From the NCBI RefSeq assembly GCF_009184905.1, contig NZ_WESC01000004.1, positions 124,001-188,000 of the forward strand: a stretch of 64,000 nucleotides of DNA, written 5' to 3'. Under the pieces are notes generated by a model that was not told where the DNA came from, ran no database searches, and saw nothing but the letters and a program-made list of their open reading frames with translations. The position numbers and the translations under genes were made by a program. The stretch comes from Parvibaculum sedimenti. GTDB taxonomy: Bacteria > Pseudomonadota > Alphaproteobacteria > Parvibaculales > Parvibaculaceae. The stretch's first letter is position 1; each line of letters starts with the position of its first letter. Positions 16,624 to 26,657 of this stretch are shown here, piece after piece.

Positions 16624-17982
16624 ATGAAGAGAAAATGGCCAGTTCGTGCTGGCCATGCCGCTACGGCTTTACTGTGCCTGATCGCGATGGGAACAGTCTT
16701 TGCTCCACAATCCGCCCAGGCGATCCCCTCTTTCGCGGAGCAGACCGACCAGCCCTGCTCCTCCTGCCACGTCGGCTCCTTCGGTCCCGCACTCACGCCC
16801 ATGGGCCGTCTCTTCAAGCTCAACGGCTATGTCTGGGACAGCGGCGAAACCAGCGTCCCCAAAGTCAGCGCCATGCTGCAGACCTATCTCACCCATACCG
16901 AGAAAGGCCAGGACGGCGGCGCGGCACCGCATTTCGCGCCCAACGACAATCCGTCCGTCGATCAGGTAAGCCTCTTTTACGGCGGCAAGATTCTCGACCA
17001 TCTCGGCGCCTTCGTACAGACGACCTATGACGGCATCGCACGGCGCTTCGCATGGGACAATGTCGATGTCCGCTACGCCGACACCGCGAATTTCGGCAAT
17101 GTGAGCGCGGTTCTCGGCATCTCGGTCAACAACAACCCGACCGTTCAGGATCTCTGGAACTCGACGCCCGCCTGGGGCACACCCTTCTCGGCGGCCGACC
17201 TGGCGCCAGCACCCGCCGCGGCACCCGTGATCGCTGGCGGCTTCGCCCAACAGGTCCTCGGCAGCAGCGTCTACGCGATGTGGGACGACTGGCTCTATAC
17301 GGAAGTCGGCGCCTATGGGAACCTGTCGGACCGCACCCAAACCATTCTCGGCGTCTCGCCCATGGGAGAGAACCGCATCAACGGCCTCGCACCCTATTGG
17401 CGCGTCGCTGCACAGCATCAGTTCGGCTCCCATTACGTCTCGCTCGGAACCTTCGGTCTTTCGGCCAATCTCTTCCCCGGACAAGACCGCAGCGCCGGAA
17501 CGGATCGCGCCACCGATCTGGGCCTCGACGCGACTTACGACTATCTAGGCGACGAAGACAATAATTTCAGCGTCTATGCCGCCTTCATCAATGAGCATCA
17601 AAGCCTCGGCGCGAGCTCGGTGCTGAGCGGCACGAATGGCAGCAACACGCTGCGTTCGGGAAACCTGACGGCTGCCTACACCTACCTTCAGACCTATACG
17701 TTCTCGCTTGGATATTTCGATATCTGGGGAACGACGGACATGGGTCTTTATGGCGGCGACAGCTTCAACGGCTCGCCGAACTCGAACGGCATCAATGCGG
17801 AGATCGACTACACGCCGTTCGGCAAGGACGACTCGCCGTTCGGACACCACGTCAATCTGCGCCTCGGCCTTCAGTACACCGACTACCTGAAATTCAACGG
17901 CGCAAGATCGAACTACGACGGGGCCGGACGAAACGCCTCCGACAACAACACCGTGGCGGCCTTCGCCTGGTTCCTGTTCTAG
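16624..17982 (+). CDS. Cyc2-like fused cytochrome c-porin
   Basis: A 452-residue exported protein with a signal peptide (residues 1-33, cleavage after QSAQA), then one haem c motif (CSSCH) within IPSFAEQTDQPCSSCH and VGSFGPALTPMGRLFKLNGY, then a C-terminal beta-barrel of about 380 residues with alternating aromatic and polar strands, ending in FAWFLF. This order and the LTPxGRxFKLxGY segment are the hallmarks of Cyc2, the outer membrane iron oxidase of iron-oxidising bacteria, and of its wider family of unknown function. It should carry electrons across the outer membrane. Iron oxidation itself is not shown by sequence. Start: ATG seven bases after GGAGGGG. No partner cytochromes are nearby. 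Confidence 0.75.
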   Translation: MKRKWPVRAGHAATALLCLIAMGTVFAPQSAQAIPSFAEQTDQPCSSCHVGSFGPALTPMGRLFKLNGYVWDSGETSVPKVSAMLQTYLTHTEKGQDGGAAPHFAPNDNPSVDQVSLFYGGKILDHLGAFVQTTYDGIARRFAWDNVDVRYADTANFGNVSAVLGISVNNNPTVQDLWNSTPAWGTPFSAADLAPAPAAAPVIAGGFAQQVLGSSVYAMWDDWLYTEVGAYGNLSDRTQTILGVSPMGENRINGLAPYWRVAAQHQFGSHYVSLGTFGLSANLFPGQDRSAGTDRATDLGLDATYDYLGDEDNNFSVYAAFINEHQSLGASSVLSGTNGSNTLRSGNLTAAYTYLQTYTFSLGYFDIWGTTDMGLYGGDSFNGSPNSNGINAEIDYTPFGKDDSPFGHHVNLRLGLQYTDYLKFNGARSNYDGAGRNASDNNTVAAFAWFLF

Positions 17983-17992
17983 CCCCTTCCGA

Positions 17993-18034
17993 CGGCGGGA
18001 ACCGGGCCTCTGGTTCCCGCCGGACATGCTTTTC
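17993..18034 (+). terminator. Stem-loop terminator after the Cyc2-like gene
   Basis: An 11-bp perfect stem (CGGCGGGAACC at 17993-18003, GGTTCCCGCCG at 18012-18022) with an 8-base loop begins 11 bases after the stop codon. The first T-run (TTTT) comes only 8 bases beyond the stem, so termination efficiency is uncertain. Confidence 0.55.
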
Positions 18035-18199
18035 CCTCCATCCCCCGGCAGGCGGCGCCCCACCGGCGAAAATCGCCGCAATCCTCGCTGTTTGACAAGG
18101 CCGCGCGAGGCTCAGAGACTTCTGGCATGTTCCGCCCGCGGTTCGGCGATGCGGCTCTGCGCGGTCGGCACTTTGAGGTTCAACTCGAGGGGAGCAGCC

Positions 18200-18820
18200 A
18201 TGGCCAGTTTCGAGACACCTGACGCGGCGTCGATCATCGACAGGGCGAAGAACATCCTCATGTCGCCCGATGCGGAATGGGACAAGATCGACGGCGAGAA
18301 ACCGACCATCCAGAGCCTCTATACGGGCTATATCGGGATTCTTGCGGCCATTCCGCCGCTCGCCGCGGCCATTGGCGGGGTCGTCTTCGGCTATGGCGCC
18401 ATGGGCTATTCCTTCCGTCTGCCGCTTGGCAGCGCCATCGCCGGAGCCATCGTTCAGTATATCCTCGGGCTCATCATGGTCGGTGTGCTGGCGCTGGTCA
18501 TCGAACAGCTGGCGCCGACGTTCGGCGGCACGAAGGACCGGATACAGGCCTTCAAGGTTGCGGCCTATTCCATGACAGCCAGCTGGCTCGCTGGCATTTT
18601 CGCCATCGTGCCGGCGCTCGGCCTTCTCAGTATTCTCGGCCTCTATTCGCTCTATCTGCTCTATCGCGGGCTGCCGAAGCTGATGAAGGTGCCGCAGGAG
18701 AAGGCGCTCGTCTATACGGCTGCGGTCGTCGTCGCAGGCATTGTGCTGATGATCGTCATCGGCCTCCTTGCCGCTCCCTTCATGCATCGCGGCATGATGG
18801 GCCACGGAATGGGTCTGTGA
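18200..18820 (+). CDS. Yip1-family membrane protein
   Basis: A 206-residue integral membrane protein with about five hydrophobic helices (for example GILAAIPPLAAAIGGVVFGY, LIMVGVLALVIEQL, AVVVAGIVLMIVIGLLAA). The N terminus (IIDRAKNILMSPDAEWDKID) is typical of bacterial Yip1-domain proteins. Their function in bacteria is not known. The chosen ATG has GAGGGGAGC upstream, and the 58 in-frame codons before it look non-coding. It converges on a secreted protein gene. Confidence 0.85.
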   Translation: MASFETPDAASIIDRAKNILMSPDAEWDKIDGEKPTIQSLYTGYIGILAAIPPLAAAIGGVVFGYGAMGYSFRLPLGSAIAGAIVQYILGLIMVGVLALVIEQLAPTFGGTKDRIQAFKVAAYSMTASWLAGIFAIVPALGLLSILGLYSLYLLYRGLPKLMKVPQEKALVYTAAVVVAGIVLMIVIGLLAAPFMHRGMMGHGMGL

Positions 18821-18835
18821 CTGGCTAAATGAAGA

Positions 18836-19456
18836 TCAGCGAGGGCGTGCGCCGCGCGCCTTCGCCTCCTCGACCGTCAGAATATCCATCGCCAGCGCCT
18901 CGCGGCACTGATCAACGCAAACCAGCGCAAGGCGCGGGTGGCCCGCCTCCAGATAGAAATAAATATTGTAGCGCATGGCGTAGATGCTGCTGACCGCATC
19001 GAGCTGAAAAATGCGATCGAGCTTCTGCGGAGGTTCCGCACCCAATGCCGCCTTGAGATTGGCGAGCGCCCGAATCCGCTTTGCCCCCTTCGCCTCCGCC
19101 GCATAAAGCGCCGTGAAGCGCACGCCATAGCGCGGATCGAAATCTCTTGTCTTCGGTAGGGGTGTCGCCGCAGGTGGCAAAGCCAGGACGGAGACCGGCT
19201 CCACCGTGCCATGCGCCAGCCAGACCATGCCTTCAATGGGAACCAACGCATGGCCCGAGGCAGAGCAGACAATCACGGCCCAGAGGCTGAAAGGATTGGG
19301 CACCGCAGGCACGGTACCTGCGGGGGCGTGCTCGCAGAGCAGATCCTCCCGCGGCGCTACCTGCGCAGCCGAGGCGTCTTCGCCAGCGCCCGACAAAGCC
19401 GACATCGCAAGCGCCAGCAGCGTGGCCACGAAAGAGCGTCGAATCACAGTCCACAT
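18836..19456 (-). CDS. Secreted protein of unknown function
   Basis: A 206-residue protein with a clear signal peptide (SFVATLLALAMSALSGAGEDASA). Two cysteine pairs are spread over the mature part (LLCEHAP and IVCSASG; LVCVDQCREAL), consistent with a periplasmic, disulfide-bonded protein. The C-terminal half (IYAMRYNIYFYLEAGHPRLAL) looks folded rather than low complexity. I do not recognise the family. It is a single-gene unit transcribed from its own start toward the Yip1 gene. Confidence 0.65.
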   Translation of the reverse strand: MWTVIRRSFVATLLALAMSALSGAGEDASAAQVAPREDLLCEHAPAGTVPAVPNPFSLWAVIVCSASGHALVPIEGMVWLAHGTVEPVSVLALPPAATPLPKTRDFDPRYGVRFTALYAAEAKGAKRIRALANLKAALGAEPPQKLDRIFQLDAVSSIYAMRYNIYFYLEAGHPRLALVCVDQCREALAMDILTVEEAKARGARPR

Positions 19457-19522
19457 GGACCGATCTTAGCGGCAGTTTCGACGCCCCAAGAGGGGCAGGT
19501 GGACGATGGAAGGAACAGCACG

Positions 19523-19586
19523 AAAAAGCGCCACCCTGTTCATCCTCTTCCGCGATAAACGGAAGGTCGGATAAACAGGGTGGCGC
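19523..19586 (-). terminator. Rho-independent terminator of the autotransporter
   Basis: Read on the minus strand, a 13-bp perfect stem (arms 19574-19586 and 19528-19540, GCGCCACCCTGTT/AACAGGGTGGCGC) ends in TTTTT (19523-19527). A second, 6-bp hairpin (CTTCCG/CGGAAG) is nested inside its long loop. It lies about 30 bases after the autotransporter stop codon. Confidence 0.8.
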
Positions 19587-19615
19587 CGAAGCAAAATGGC
19601 CTGAAGGGCTTTTCC

Positions 19616-21679
19616 CTACCAGGCGTAGAGCAGCTTGAGCGAAAGCCCGTAGCCCTTGGCGTCGCTGCGAATATCCGTCGTGCCCGCCAGACCGATGGTC
19701 AGGCCACCCGGCGAGGACGCGGTAACGCCGAGATTGGCGAGCAGCGCATCACGGTCGACCGCCTTCTGCGCGTAGACGAAGCTCGAAGCCGGCGTCGAAG
19801 CGAAGGAAGCCGTGGCCGTGCCGTCGGGCTGCGAGACATCGTGCCCCCAACGCAGGTCAAGCGAAGGCGAAACCGTCGCATTGGCGGTGGGCGCCTCGAA
19901 GCTCGTTCCGACGGCCGCGCCAACCGAGGTGCGCACCAGCGTATCCGACTGCGAGTTCTGCGCGAGGTTGAGACCGCCAGCACCCGTCTCCGTGTAGGAG
20001 TCGGAGTGGAAGTTCACGACGTCGATGCCTGCGACCGGCTTCAGCCATGCCTTGCCACCGAGGTCGACGCGGTAGCCCGCCTCGCCCTGAGCGGTCAGCA
20101 TATAGCCGCCGAAATCGCCCGTGGCCGTGCGGTCGATGCCGCCGAAGACGATGCGACGCGAGGTGCCGTAATCATTATAGGCGGCGGCGATGCGGCCCGA
20201 GAGGTCGACGGCGCCGAAGCTGGAACCGGCATAGGCGCCAAGTTCATAGGTCGAGACTTCGCTGCTGCTGCCGATACGGGAATGATCGGCATTGGCGTGG
20301 GCGTAGGTCGCCGAAAGGCCGATGATCGTCGTGTCTCCCAGGAAACGGTCGATACCGCCGACGATGCCACCACCGCGATAGTCGTAGCCATTGGCCAGGC
20401 CCGCATCGGACGAGGCATTGCCGAAAAGGCCGAAGCCTCGCGCCCAGACGGCCCATTCCGGCCGTAGGCCCGTATTGCCGATAAGGGACGCCGTGAGGTC
20501 GCCATCGGCGCCGGACGCGGCAAGGCGCGTGCCGCCATTCCGCATGGCCGTCTGCTGCGCGCCGATGCGGTCGGAGACCAGTGAACCGATCGTGCCCGCC
20601 GTGCCGATAAGCGCCTGATTCACGGGCGCGGTCGGATTGTCGGGTGCCATCTGGTTGAAGGCGTTGGCTGCCTCGCCTTCCGTGCCGGTATCGATATAGG
20701 CAAGGATTTCGGCGAGATCGCCGCTGGCATTGTTATGGGCATGGTCGAGGGCGCCTGCGACCGCAAAGCCGTTCGGCGTATCGGCGACGCTCTGGTAGCT
20801 AACGCCATTGCGCTCGAAGCCGAGCAGAACGGCATTCGACGTATAGGTGAGCGTCGGCGTGACAAAAGCCGCGTTGATGTTGTCGACGAGCGACGAGAAG
20901 GTGCCCGTGCGGCTGTCGCCCTGAACGATCGTGTAGTCGAGATCGGAGCGGAACCGCGTTGACAGCGAGGAGACTTCGACCGCGCCGTCGAGTGTCACAT
21001 TGCCGGTGACGTCGAGGAGATCGGAGCCGCCGGTGCCATTGATCTTCACGTAGTAGAGGCCGGTCGAGCCCTGCGTAAAGGCACCATCGACCGAGAAAGT
21101 GCCGATGGAGGAGCCGGTGCCCGTCGCAACCGCACCATTGTTGGTAAAGAGCGTCGTCGTGACGGTGCTGCCATTGATGAAGCCGGCACCCGCAGCGACC
21201 GTGAAGACGTCGGTGCTCGTATAGTCGCCGGACAGCGTGACGACGCCGGATTTCACGTTGGTCGTCTCGAAGTTGATCCAGTCCGCGCCGGTGAGCGTGA
21301 AGGTCGAGAGCGCGCCGCGATCGATATTGAGCGTGTCGGAGCCGCCTTCCGCATCGACGATGCCCGTCACCGAACCGCCGAAATTGTTGAAGGTATCGTC
21401 GCCATTGCCCATCATCACGCTCGTCGCCGAGGAGCCCGAGATGGTGCCGTAGTTGGTGATGGTGTTGCTCCAGCGGCCCGCATCATCGGCGAGCCTGATC
21501 GCATAGCCATCAAGGCCCCGGATCGTGCCGTAGTTGGTGATGGAGGTCGCGCCGAAGGCATCGCCATTCGCGCTGTCATCGACCGTGATACCGTAATTGG
21601 CGCCGGAGATCAGCGCCGACGTGTGCGACGCATCGCCGTTGATGACGGTGCCGCCGCCGAGTGCCAGGCCTTCACTCAT
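19616..21679 (-). pseudogene. Autotransporter, C-terminal part with beta-barrel (after in-frame TAG)
   Basis: This is the distal part of one autotransporter whose reading frame runs without shift from the upstream part at 21824-22924. Between them, 48 sense codons (21680-21823) continue the passenger sequence (for example GDGDGVDIDHIAYVENYGTI), so only a single TAG at 21824-21826 separates the halves. The 687 residues seen from the first Met include more NYGTI-type repeats and a C-terminal autotransporter barrel of about 260 residues (from RPEWAVWARGFG to the terminal KLLYAW). The Met at 21679 has no ribosome site and no signal peptide, so this part would not be exported alone. Either a pseudogene, or read through TAG. 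Confidence 0.8.
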
Positions 21680-21823
21680 GCTGGGATCAGTCTCACCCGG
21701 CTTGATACCGTGTGCGCCCGTGCCCTGAATGGTGCCGTAGTTCTCGACATAGGCGATATGATCGATGTCGACACCGTCACCATCGCCGAAGGAATAGGCT
21801 TCGTTGCCACCTTCATAAGCCGC

Positions 21824-22924
21824 CTAATTCCAGGTGCCGGTAATCGTTGCGCCCTCATAATTATAGACGGAGACAACAGACGCATTGTCCGTCGCGTCGG
21901 AGCCGACACCGGAGCCGTTCTCGCCGGTGATCGTGCCCCAGTTGTAGACCGTGGTTCCTGAGGCATCCTTGTCTATCGTGATGCCGTGCTTACCGCCGGT
22001 AATGGACGCGCCGGCATAATTGTAGATGACGTCGTTCTTGCCATCGTCGCGAACGCCGTACATGTCGCCAATGCTGTCGTTATTCTGCAGACCTTCGTTG
22101 ACGATCACGCCGGTCGTCTCGATCACACCGTAGTTCTGCAAGACGGTCCCCGTATAGCCCGGATCTCCGAGACGCACGGCGCCGACTTCGCCTTCATTGG
22201 AATTTCCATCAGGATCGGCATCGACGCTTGCGGCATCGCCGGTGGCCCTGATCGTCCCGTAGTTGACGACCGTGGATGTGCCCTTCTTGCCCGCATAAAG
22301 CGCATAGACATTGGAGTCGGCGTTTGCGTAGTCGAGCAAATCCGAATCCGTGATGGTCTCCGTTACCGTCGCCCCGGCAGTGCTCTGGATCAGCCCGCCA
22401 AGCTCATTAGTGATGGTGCCGCTACCGATATAGATGGCATAGCCGTTCTGGGCCGGCGCTGGATTTCCACTCGCCTGAATGGTTCCGGAATTGTCGATCG
22501 TAACGCCGGTTCCAAGCCTGATTGCCCCGCCCGTGTCGCTCGTCGGGTTCGAAGCGTCGGACTGGATCGTTCCGGAATTGATGATCGAGACGTAATTGTT
22601 GCTCTTTGTACCGATGGCGGAAAGCGCCGAGCCGGAAACCGAGTGAATCGTGCCTGCATTCGTGAAATCGGTGGGGTTGCCGGAAGTGCCGGTCGTCATG
22701 GTGATCGGCGTCTTGTTGGTCGCCGTCGAGTTGTCGATGGTGGTGCCTGCCTCAACGCAGCTCCCATCCGTCGCGGTGAGATTGCCCGCGGTCGTGCTCG
22801 ACAGGCAGCCAGCGGCAACAGCCGGAGACGACATAGACAAGAGGGCTATCGCCGCGGCCGAACCGAGCAGCACAGAAATCGATGCGCGGTACGCAATGCG
22901 ACCGCTCCGAAAATCGCGAAGCAT
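21824..22924 (-). pseudogene. Autotransporter, N-terminal part: signal peptide and passenger
   Basis: 366 codons before TAG. Residues 1-38 form a long autotransporter-type signal peptide (RASISVLLGSAAAIALLSMSSPAVAA). The rest is a beta-helical passenger of repeated N-Y/S-G-T-I units (FTNAGTIHSV, IINSGTIQSD, VVNYGTIRAT, VYNWGTITGE). The frame ends in GTW-Asn-TAG and continues open past the stop into the second part. The ATG at 22924 follows GGGGG, and the 25 codons upstream are leader. The complete frame would span 19616-22924, about 1100 codons. Without readthrough the passenger has no translocator. Confidence 0.8.
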
Positions 22925-23054
22925 GAAACCCCCATAAAAAGCTGCCCGCGCGCAGGCGCGGCCAGTTGCCTGTATGGGTGTGTTAAACCCAGCTTTCACG
23001 AAAGCTGGGCGTCAGAAAAATGACGGATCGATTACAAACGTCCTTTTTCGAAAC

Positions 23055-23084
23055 AAAAAAGCCCGGGCTCTCGCCCGGGCTTTT
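23055..23084. terminator. Bidirectional hairpin between fadJ-like gene and autotransporter
   Basis: Two copies of GCCCGGGC (23061-23068 and 23073-23080) separated by TCTC form an 8-bp stem flanked by AAAAAA on the left and TTTT on the right. On the minus strand it lies just after the stop of the 3-hydroxyacyl-CoA dehydrogenase gene at 23105 and ends the beta-oxidation operon. The A/T tracts allow termination in both directions. Confidence 0.85.
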
Positions 23085-23104
23085 CATGATCGGTCGACCT
23101 GATA

Positions 23105-25348
23105 TCAGGCTGCGGCCTTCTCGGGCGCGAAGCGGGCGTAGAACGTGTCGCCCTTCTCGGCCATATCACGCAGCAGCTTGTTCGGCTTGAAACGCTCGCC
23201 ATATTTCTGCGCGAGCTTGTCGCAGGTATCGACGAACTCCTTCGCGCCCACCATGTCGATCAGCGAGAGCGGGCCGCCGGCCCAGGGCGCAAAGCCCCAG
23301 CCGAGGATCGCGCCGACATCGGCATCGCGCACGTCGGTGACGACGCCTTCCTCGAAGCAGCGCGCCGCTTCCAGCGCCTGAATGTAGAGGAAGCGCTTCT
23401 TCAGCTCCTCGACATCGACGTCGGCAATATCCTTCGACGTCTTGGCGATTTCGGCGAGGCCCGGCCAGAGCTTCTTCTTGCCGTCGGCGGAGTAGTCGTA
23501 GAAGCCCTTGCCGGACTTCTTGCCGACGCGACCGAGTTCAAGCACCATCTGCTCGACGATCTTGTCGGCAGGCGCGGCGACATACTTGTCGCCAAGGTCC
23601 TTCTTCGTCTGCTCGCGCACCTTGTAGGCGAGGTCGAGTGAGACTTCGTCGTTGAGCGCCAGCGGCGGCATGGGCATCCCGGTCGACTTGCCGACATTCT
23701 CGATGATCGCCGGCTTGATGCCTTCGGCAAGCATGGCGAGGCCTTCGCCGACATAGGTGCCGAAGCAGCGCGAGGTGTAGAAACCGCGGCTGTCGTTGAC
23801 GACGATGGGCGTCTTGCGGATCTGCTTCACATAGTCCATCGCCTTGGCGAGCGTTTCCTGGCTGGTGCGCTGGCCCATGATGATCTCGACGAGCTGCATC
23901 TTGTCGACCGGCGAGAAGAAGTGGATGCCGATGAAGCCTTCCTGAGACTTCGCAGCCTCCGCCAGACCCGTGATCGGCAGGGTCGAGGTGTTCGAGCCGT
24001 AGATGCCGCCTTCGGCCAGCATCGGTTCGGCCTTCCTCGTCACTTCCGCCTTGATCTCGCGGTTCTCGAACACCGCCTCGATGATGAGGTCGGCACCCTT
24101 GAGGTCGTCATAGCTGGTCGTCGGCTTGATGCGGGCGAGAAGGGCGTCGACCTTCTCCTGCGTCGTCTTGCCCTTTTCCAGCTGCTTGGCGAGCAGCTTT
24201 TCCGAGTAGGCCTTGCCTTTTTCGGCACTGGCCTGATCGGTGTCGAGAAGTACGACTTCCATACCGGCCTGAGCCGAGACGTAAGCAATGCCCGCGCCCA
24301 TCATGCCGGCGCCAAGGATGCCGAGCTTCTTCACCTTGAATTCGGGCACATTGGCGGGACGGCGCGCGCCCTTGCCGAGTTCCTGCATCGAGAGGAAGAG
24401 CGAACGGATCATCGCCTTGGAGCGCGGATCCATCAGCAGCTTCGTGAAGTAGCGCGTCTCGATGCGGAGACCCGCCTCGATCGGCACCTGCAGGCCTTCA
24501 TAGACGCAGGACATGATGTATTTCTGCGCCGGGAAGTTGCCATGCGTCTGCTTGTGCAGCGCGGCGATGCCCATGGTGAAGACCTGGCCCGAGCCATTAT
24601 GCGGCCCGCCGCCGGGAATCTTGTAGCCTTCGCGGTCCCAGGGCTGAACGGCGATGGCGAAGACTTCCGGACCCTTCTTGCCGAGTTTGATCTTCGGCTG
24701 GGCGAGGCCGTCCTTGAGCCAGGCCTTGGCGGCGTCGATCAGCTCGGCGGCAGGCACGACCTTGTGGACAATGCCGGCCTTGAGCGCCTTCTGCGGATCG
24801 AGCGCCGTGCCCTGCAGGATGAGCGGCAGAGCGGCTGCAGCGCCGATAAGGCGCGGCAGACGCTGCGTGCCGCCGCCACCGGGCAGCAGACCCACTTTCG
24901 CTTCCGGCAGGCCGAGCTGTATCTTCGGATTGTCCGCGACGACGCGATAGTGGCAGGCGAGCGTCACTTCAAGACCGCCACCAAGCGCCACGCCGTTGAT
25001 CGCGGCAGCAATCGGCTTGCCGCAGGTCTCGAGCTTGCGCAGCAGCATGTTGAAGGCGAGATTGCCTTCATACGTCGCCTTCACGCGGTCTTCCTTGGAG
25101 CCCGAACCCGAGCCGCCAGCCTGGCCGCCCATCATCGAGAGGTCTGCACCGGCGCAGAACGCATCCTTGCCGGAGGTCAGCACGGCGCCCTTGATGGCGT
25201 CGTTCGAAACGATCTCGCCGATAATCGAGCCCATGTCGGCCATGGAGCTCTGCGAGAGCACGTTCATCGAACGCCCCGGCATGTCCCAGGTGATAAGGGC
25301 GATGCCGTCGCTGTCGATTTCGAGTTTGAAGTTTTCGTAAGTGGTCAT
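23105..25348 (-). CDS. fadJ: Bifunctional enoyl-CoA hydratase / 3-hydroxyacyl-CoA dehydrogenase
   Basis: A 747-residue FadJ/FadB-type alpha subunit of the fatty acid oxidation complex. An N-terminal crotonase domain (about 1-200; GGLEVTLACHYRV and the catalytic Glu region of GLPEAKVGLLPGGGGTQRL) is followed by the NAD-binding Rossmann domain (LGILGAGMMGAGIAYVSAQAG, about residue 330) and two 3HCDH C-terminal domains. It hydrates enoyl-CoA and oxidises the (S)-3-hydroxyacyl-CoA. It is last in the operon, 9 bases after the thiolase gene, so the two probably form the complex. The gene symbol is by analogy. Confidence 0.9.
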   Translation of the reverse strand: MTTYENFKLEIDSDGIALITWDMPGRSMNVLSQSSMADMGSIIGEIVSNDAIKGAVLTSGKDAFCAGADLSMMGGQAGGSGSGSKEDRVKATYEGNLAFNMLLRKLETCGKPIAAAINGVALGGGLEVTLACHYRVVADNPKIQLGLPEAKVGLLPGGGGTQRLPRLIGAAAALPLILQGTALDPQKALKAGIVHKVVPAAELIDAAKAWLKDGLAQPKIKLGKKGPEVFAIAVQPWDREGYKIPGGGPHNGSGQVFTMGIAALHKQTHGNFPAQKYIMSCVYEGLQVPIEAGLRIETRYFTKLLMDPRSKAMIRSLFLSMQELGKGARRPANVPEFKVKKLGILGAGMMGAGIAYVSAQAGMEVVLLDTDQASAEKGKAYSEKLLAKQLEKGKTTQEKVDALLARIKPTTSYDDLKGADLIIEAVFENREIKAEVTRKAEPMLAEGGIYGSNTSTLPITGLAEAAKSQEGFIGIHFFSPVDKMQLVEIIMGQRTSQETLAKAMDYVKQIRKTPIVVNDSRGFYTSRCFGTYVGEGLAMLAEGIKPAIIENVGKSTGMPMPPLALNDEVSLDLAYKVREQTKKDLGDKYVAAPADKIVEQMVLELGRVGKKSGKGFYDYSADGKKKLWPGLAEIAKTSKDIADVDVEELKKRFLYIQALEAARCFEEGVVTDVRDADVGAILGWGFAPWAGGPLSLIDMVGAKEFVDTCDKLAQKYGERFKPNKLLRDMAEKGDTFYARFAPEKAAA

Positions 25349-25356
25349 TGTTCGCC

Positions 25357-26562
25357 TCACACGCGCTCGATGATGGTGGCCGTGCCCATGCCCGCGCCGA
25401 CGCAGAGCGTGATGAGCGCAGTGTTCAGATCGCGGCGCTCGAGTTCGTCGAGAACCGTGCCGAGGATCATGCCGCCAGTGGCACCGAGCGGATGGCCCAT
25501 GGCGATCGCGCCGCCATTGACGTTCATCTTGTCGTGCGAAATGTCGAGCGCCTGCATCATGCGCAACACGACGGAGGCGAAGGCTTCGTTGAGTTCATAA
25601 AGATCAATGTCCTCGGGGCGCATGCCGGCCTTCTTCAGCGCCTTGCGCGAGACGTCGGCGGGACCCGTGAGCATGATGCAGGGTTCCGAACCGATGGACG
25701 CCATGGCGCGGATGCGCGCGCGAGGCTTCAGGCCCATCGCCTTGCCGGTGTCGAGATTGCCAAGCAGGACGCCCGAGGCGCCGTCCACGATGCCCGACGA
25801 ATTGCCGGCATGGTGGATGTGAACGATTTCCTCGACTTCGGGGTAACGTTCAAGGGCGACGCCGTCGAAGGCGAATTCGCCGAGCGAAGCAAAGGACGGC
25901 GTGAGCGCGGCGAGCGACTGCATGGTCGCGTCGGGACGCATATGCTCGTCATGATCGAGAATGGTCAGGCCGTTGATGTCCCTCACCGGGATGACGGACT
26001 TCTTGAAGTAGCCCTGCTCCCAGGAATTCGCTGCGCGCTTCTGGCTCTCGATGGCATAGCCATCGACATCCGCGCGGCTGAAGCCGTATTTCGTCGCGAC
26101 GAGATCGGCGCCAATGCCCTGCGGCGTGAAGTAGGACTTGAAGGCAATGGCCGGATCGGTCGCCCAGGCGCCGCCCGAAGCCCCCATGCCGACGCGCGAC
26201 ATCGACTCGACACCGCCGCCGATGGCCATGTCGGCCTCGCCGCACATGACTTTCGCCGCCGCCATGTTGCAGGCCTCAAGACCGCTGGCGCAGAAGCGGT
26301 TGACCTGCACACCCGCCGTCGTGTCGGCGTAGTCGGCATTCAGCACCGCAATGCGCGCAATGTCGCTGCCCTGCTCGCCGATCGGATCGACGCAGCCGAA
26401 GACGACGTCGTCGACGCGCGATGTGTCGAGGCCGTTGCGGTCGCGCAACGCCTTGAGCACCTGTGTGCCAAGCTCCAGCGCCGTCACTTCGTGCAGCGCG
26501 CCGTCTTTCTTGCCCTTGCCGCGCGGCGTGCGCACGGTGTCATAGACATAGCAGTCGGTCAT
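25357..26562 (-). CDS. fadI: Acetyl-CoA C-acyltransferase (thiolase)
   Basis: A 401-residue type II thiolase. The acyl-accepting Cys is in [15 protein letters not shown] near residue 90, the conserved His in [18 protein letters not shown] near residue 350, and the second Cys in [20 protein letters not shown] at the C terminus. It cleaves 3-ketoacyl-CoA with CoA to give acetyl-CoA, or makes the reverse condensation. Its position directly before the FadJ-type gene indicates the beta-oxidation role. The start ([19 protein letters not shown]) was chosen over a longer frame by family alignment. Confidence 0.9.
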   Translation of the reverse strand: MTDCYVYDTVRTPRGKGKKDGALHEVTALELGTQVLKALRDRNGLDTSRVDDVVFGCVDPIGEQGSDIARIAVLNADYADTTAGVQVNRFCASGLEACNMAAAKVMCGEADMAIGGGVESMSRVGMGASGGAWATDPAIAFKSYFTPQGIGADLVATKYGFSRADVDGYAIESQKRAANSWEQGYFKKSVIPVRDINGLTILDHDEHMRPDATMQSLAALTPSFASLGEFAFDGVALERYPEVEEIVHIHHAGNSSGIVDGASGVLLGNLDTGKAMGLKPRARIRAMASIGSEPCIMLTGPADVSRKALKKAGMRPEDIDLYELNEAFASVVLRMMQALDISHDKMNVNGGAIAMGHPLGATGGMILGTVLDELERRDLNTALITLCVGAGMGTATIIERV

Positions 26563-26657
26563 TTCCGTCTCCCGTCTGGTCCCATGGCCCCAACCTTCGA
26601 AGATGCGGCTACCCGCCATCATCAGGATGAGGAATATTCCTGAATAAGCTCCCCGCC

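Noticed and set aside
19523-19586. Nested inverted repeats as an insertion sequence end or attachment site
   Set aside because: Position and T-run fit a terminator after the autotransporter, and no transposase or duplicated target is near.
21680-21823. Reading the autotransporter as two independent genes
   Set aside because: The gap is in frame and codes for continuous passenger sequence, and the second part lacks a signal peptide and ribosome site.
23921-26643. Two long plus-strand frames (559 and 431 codons)
   Set aside because: Antisense to the FadJ and thiolase genes, which carry full catalytic motifs.
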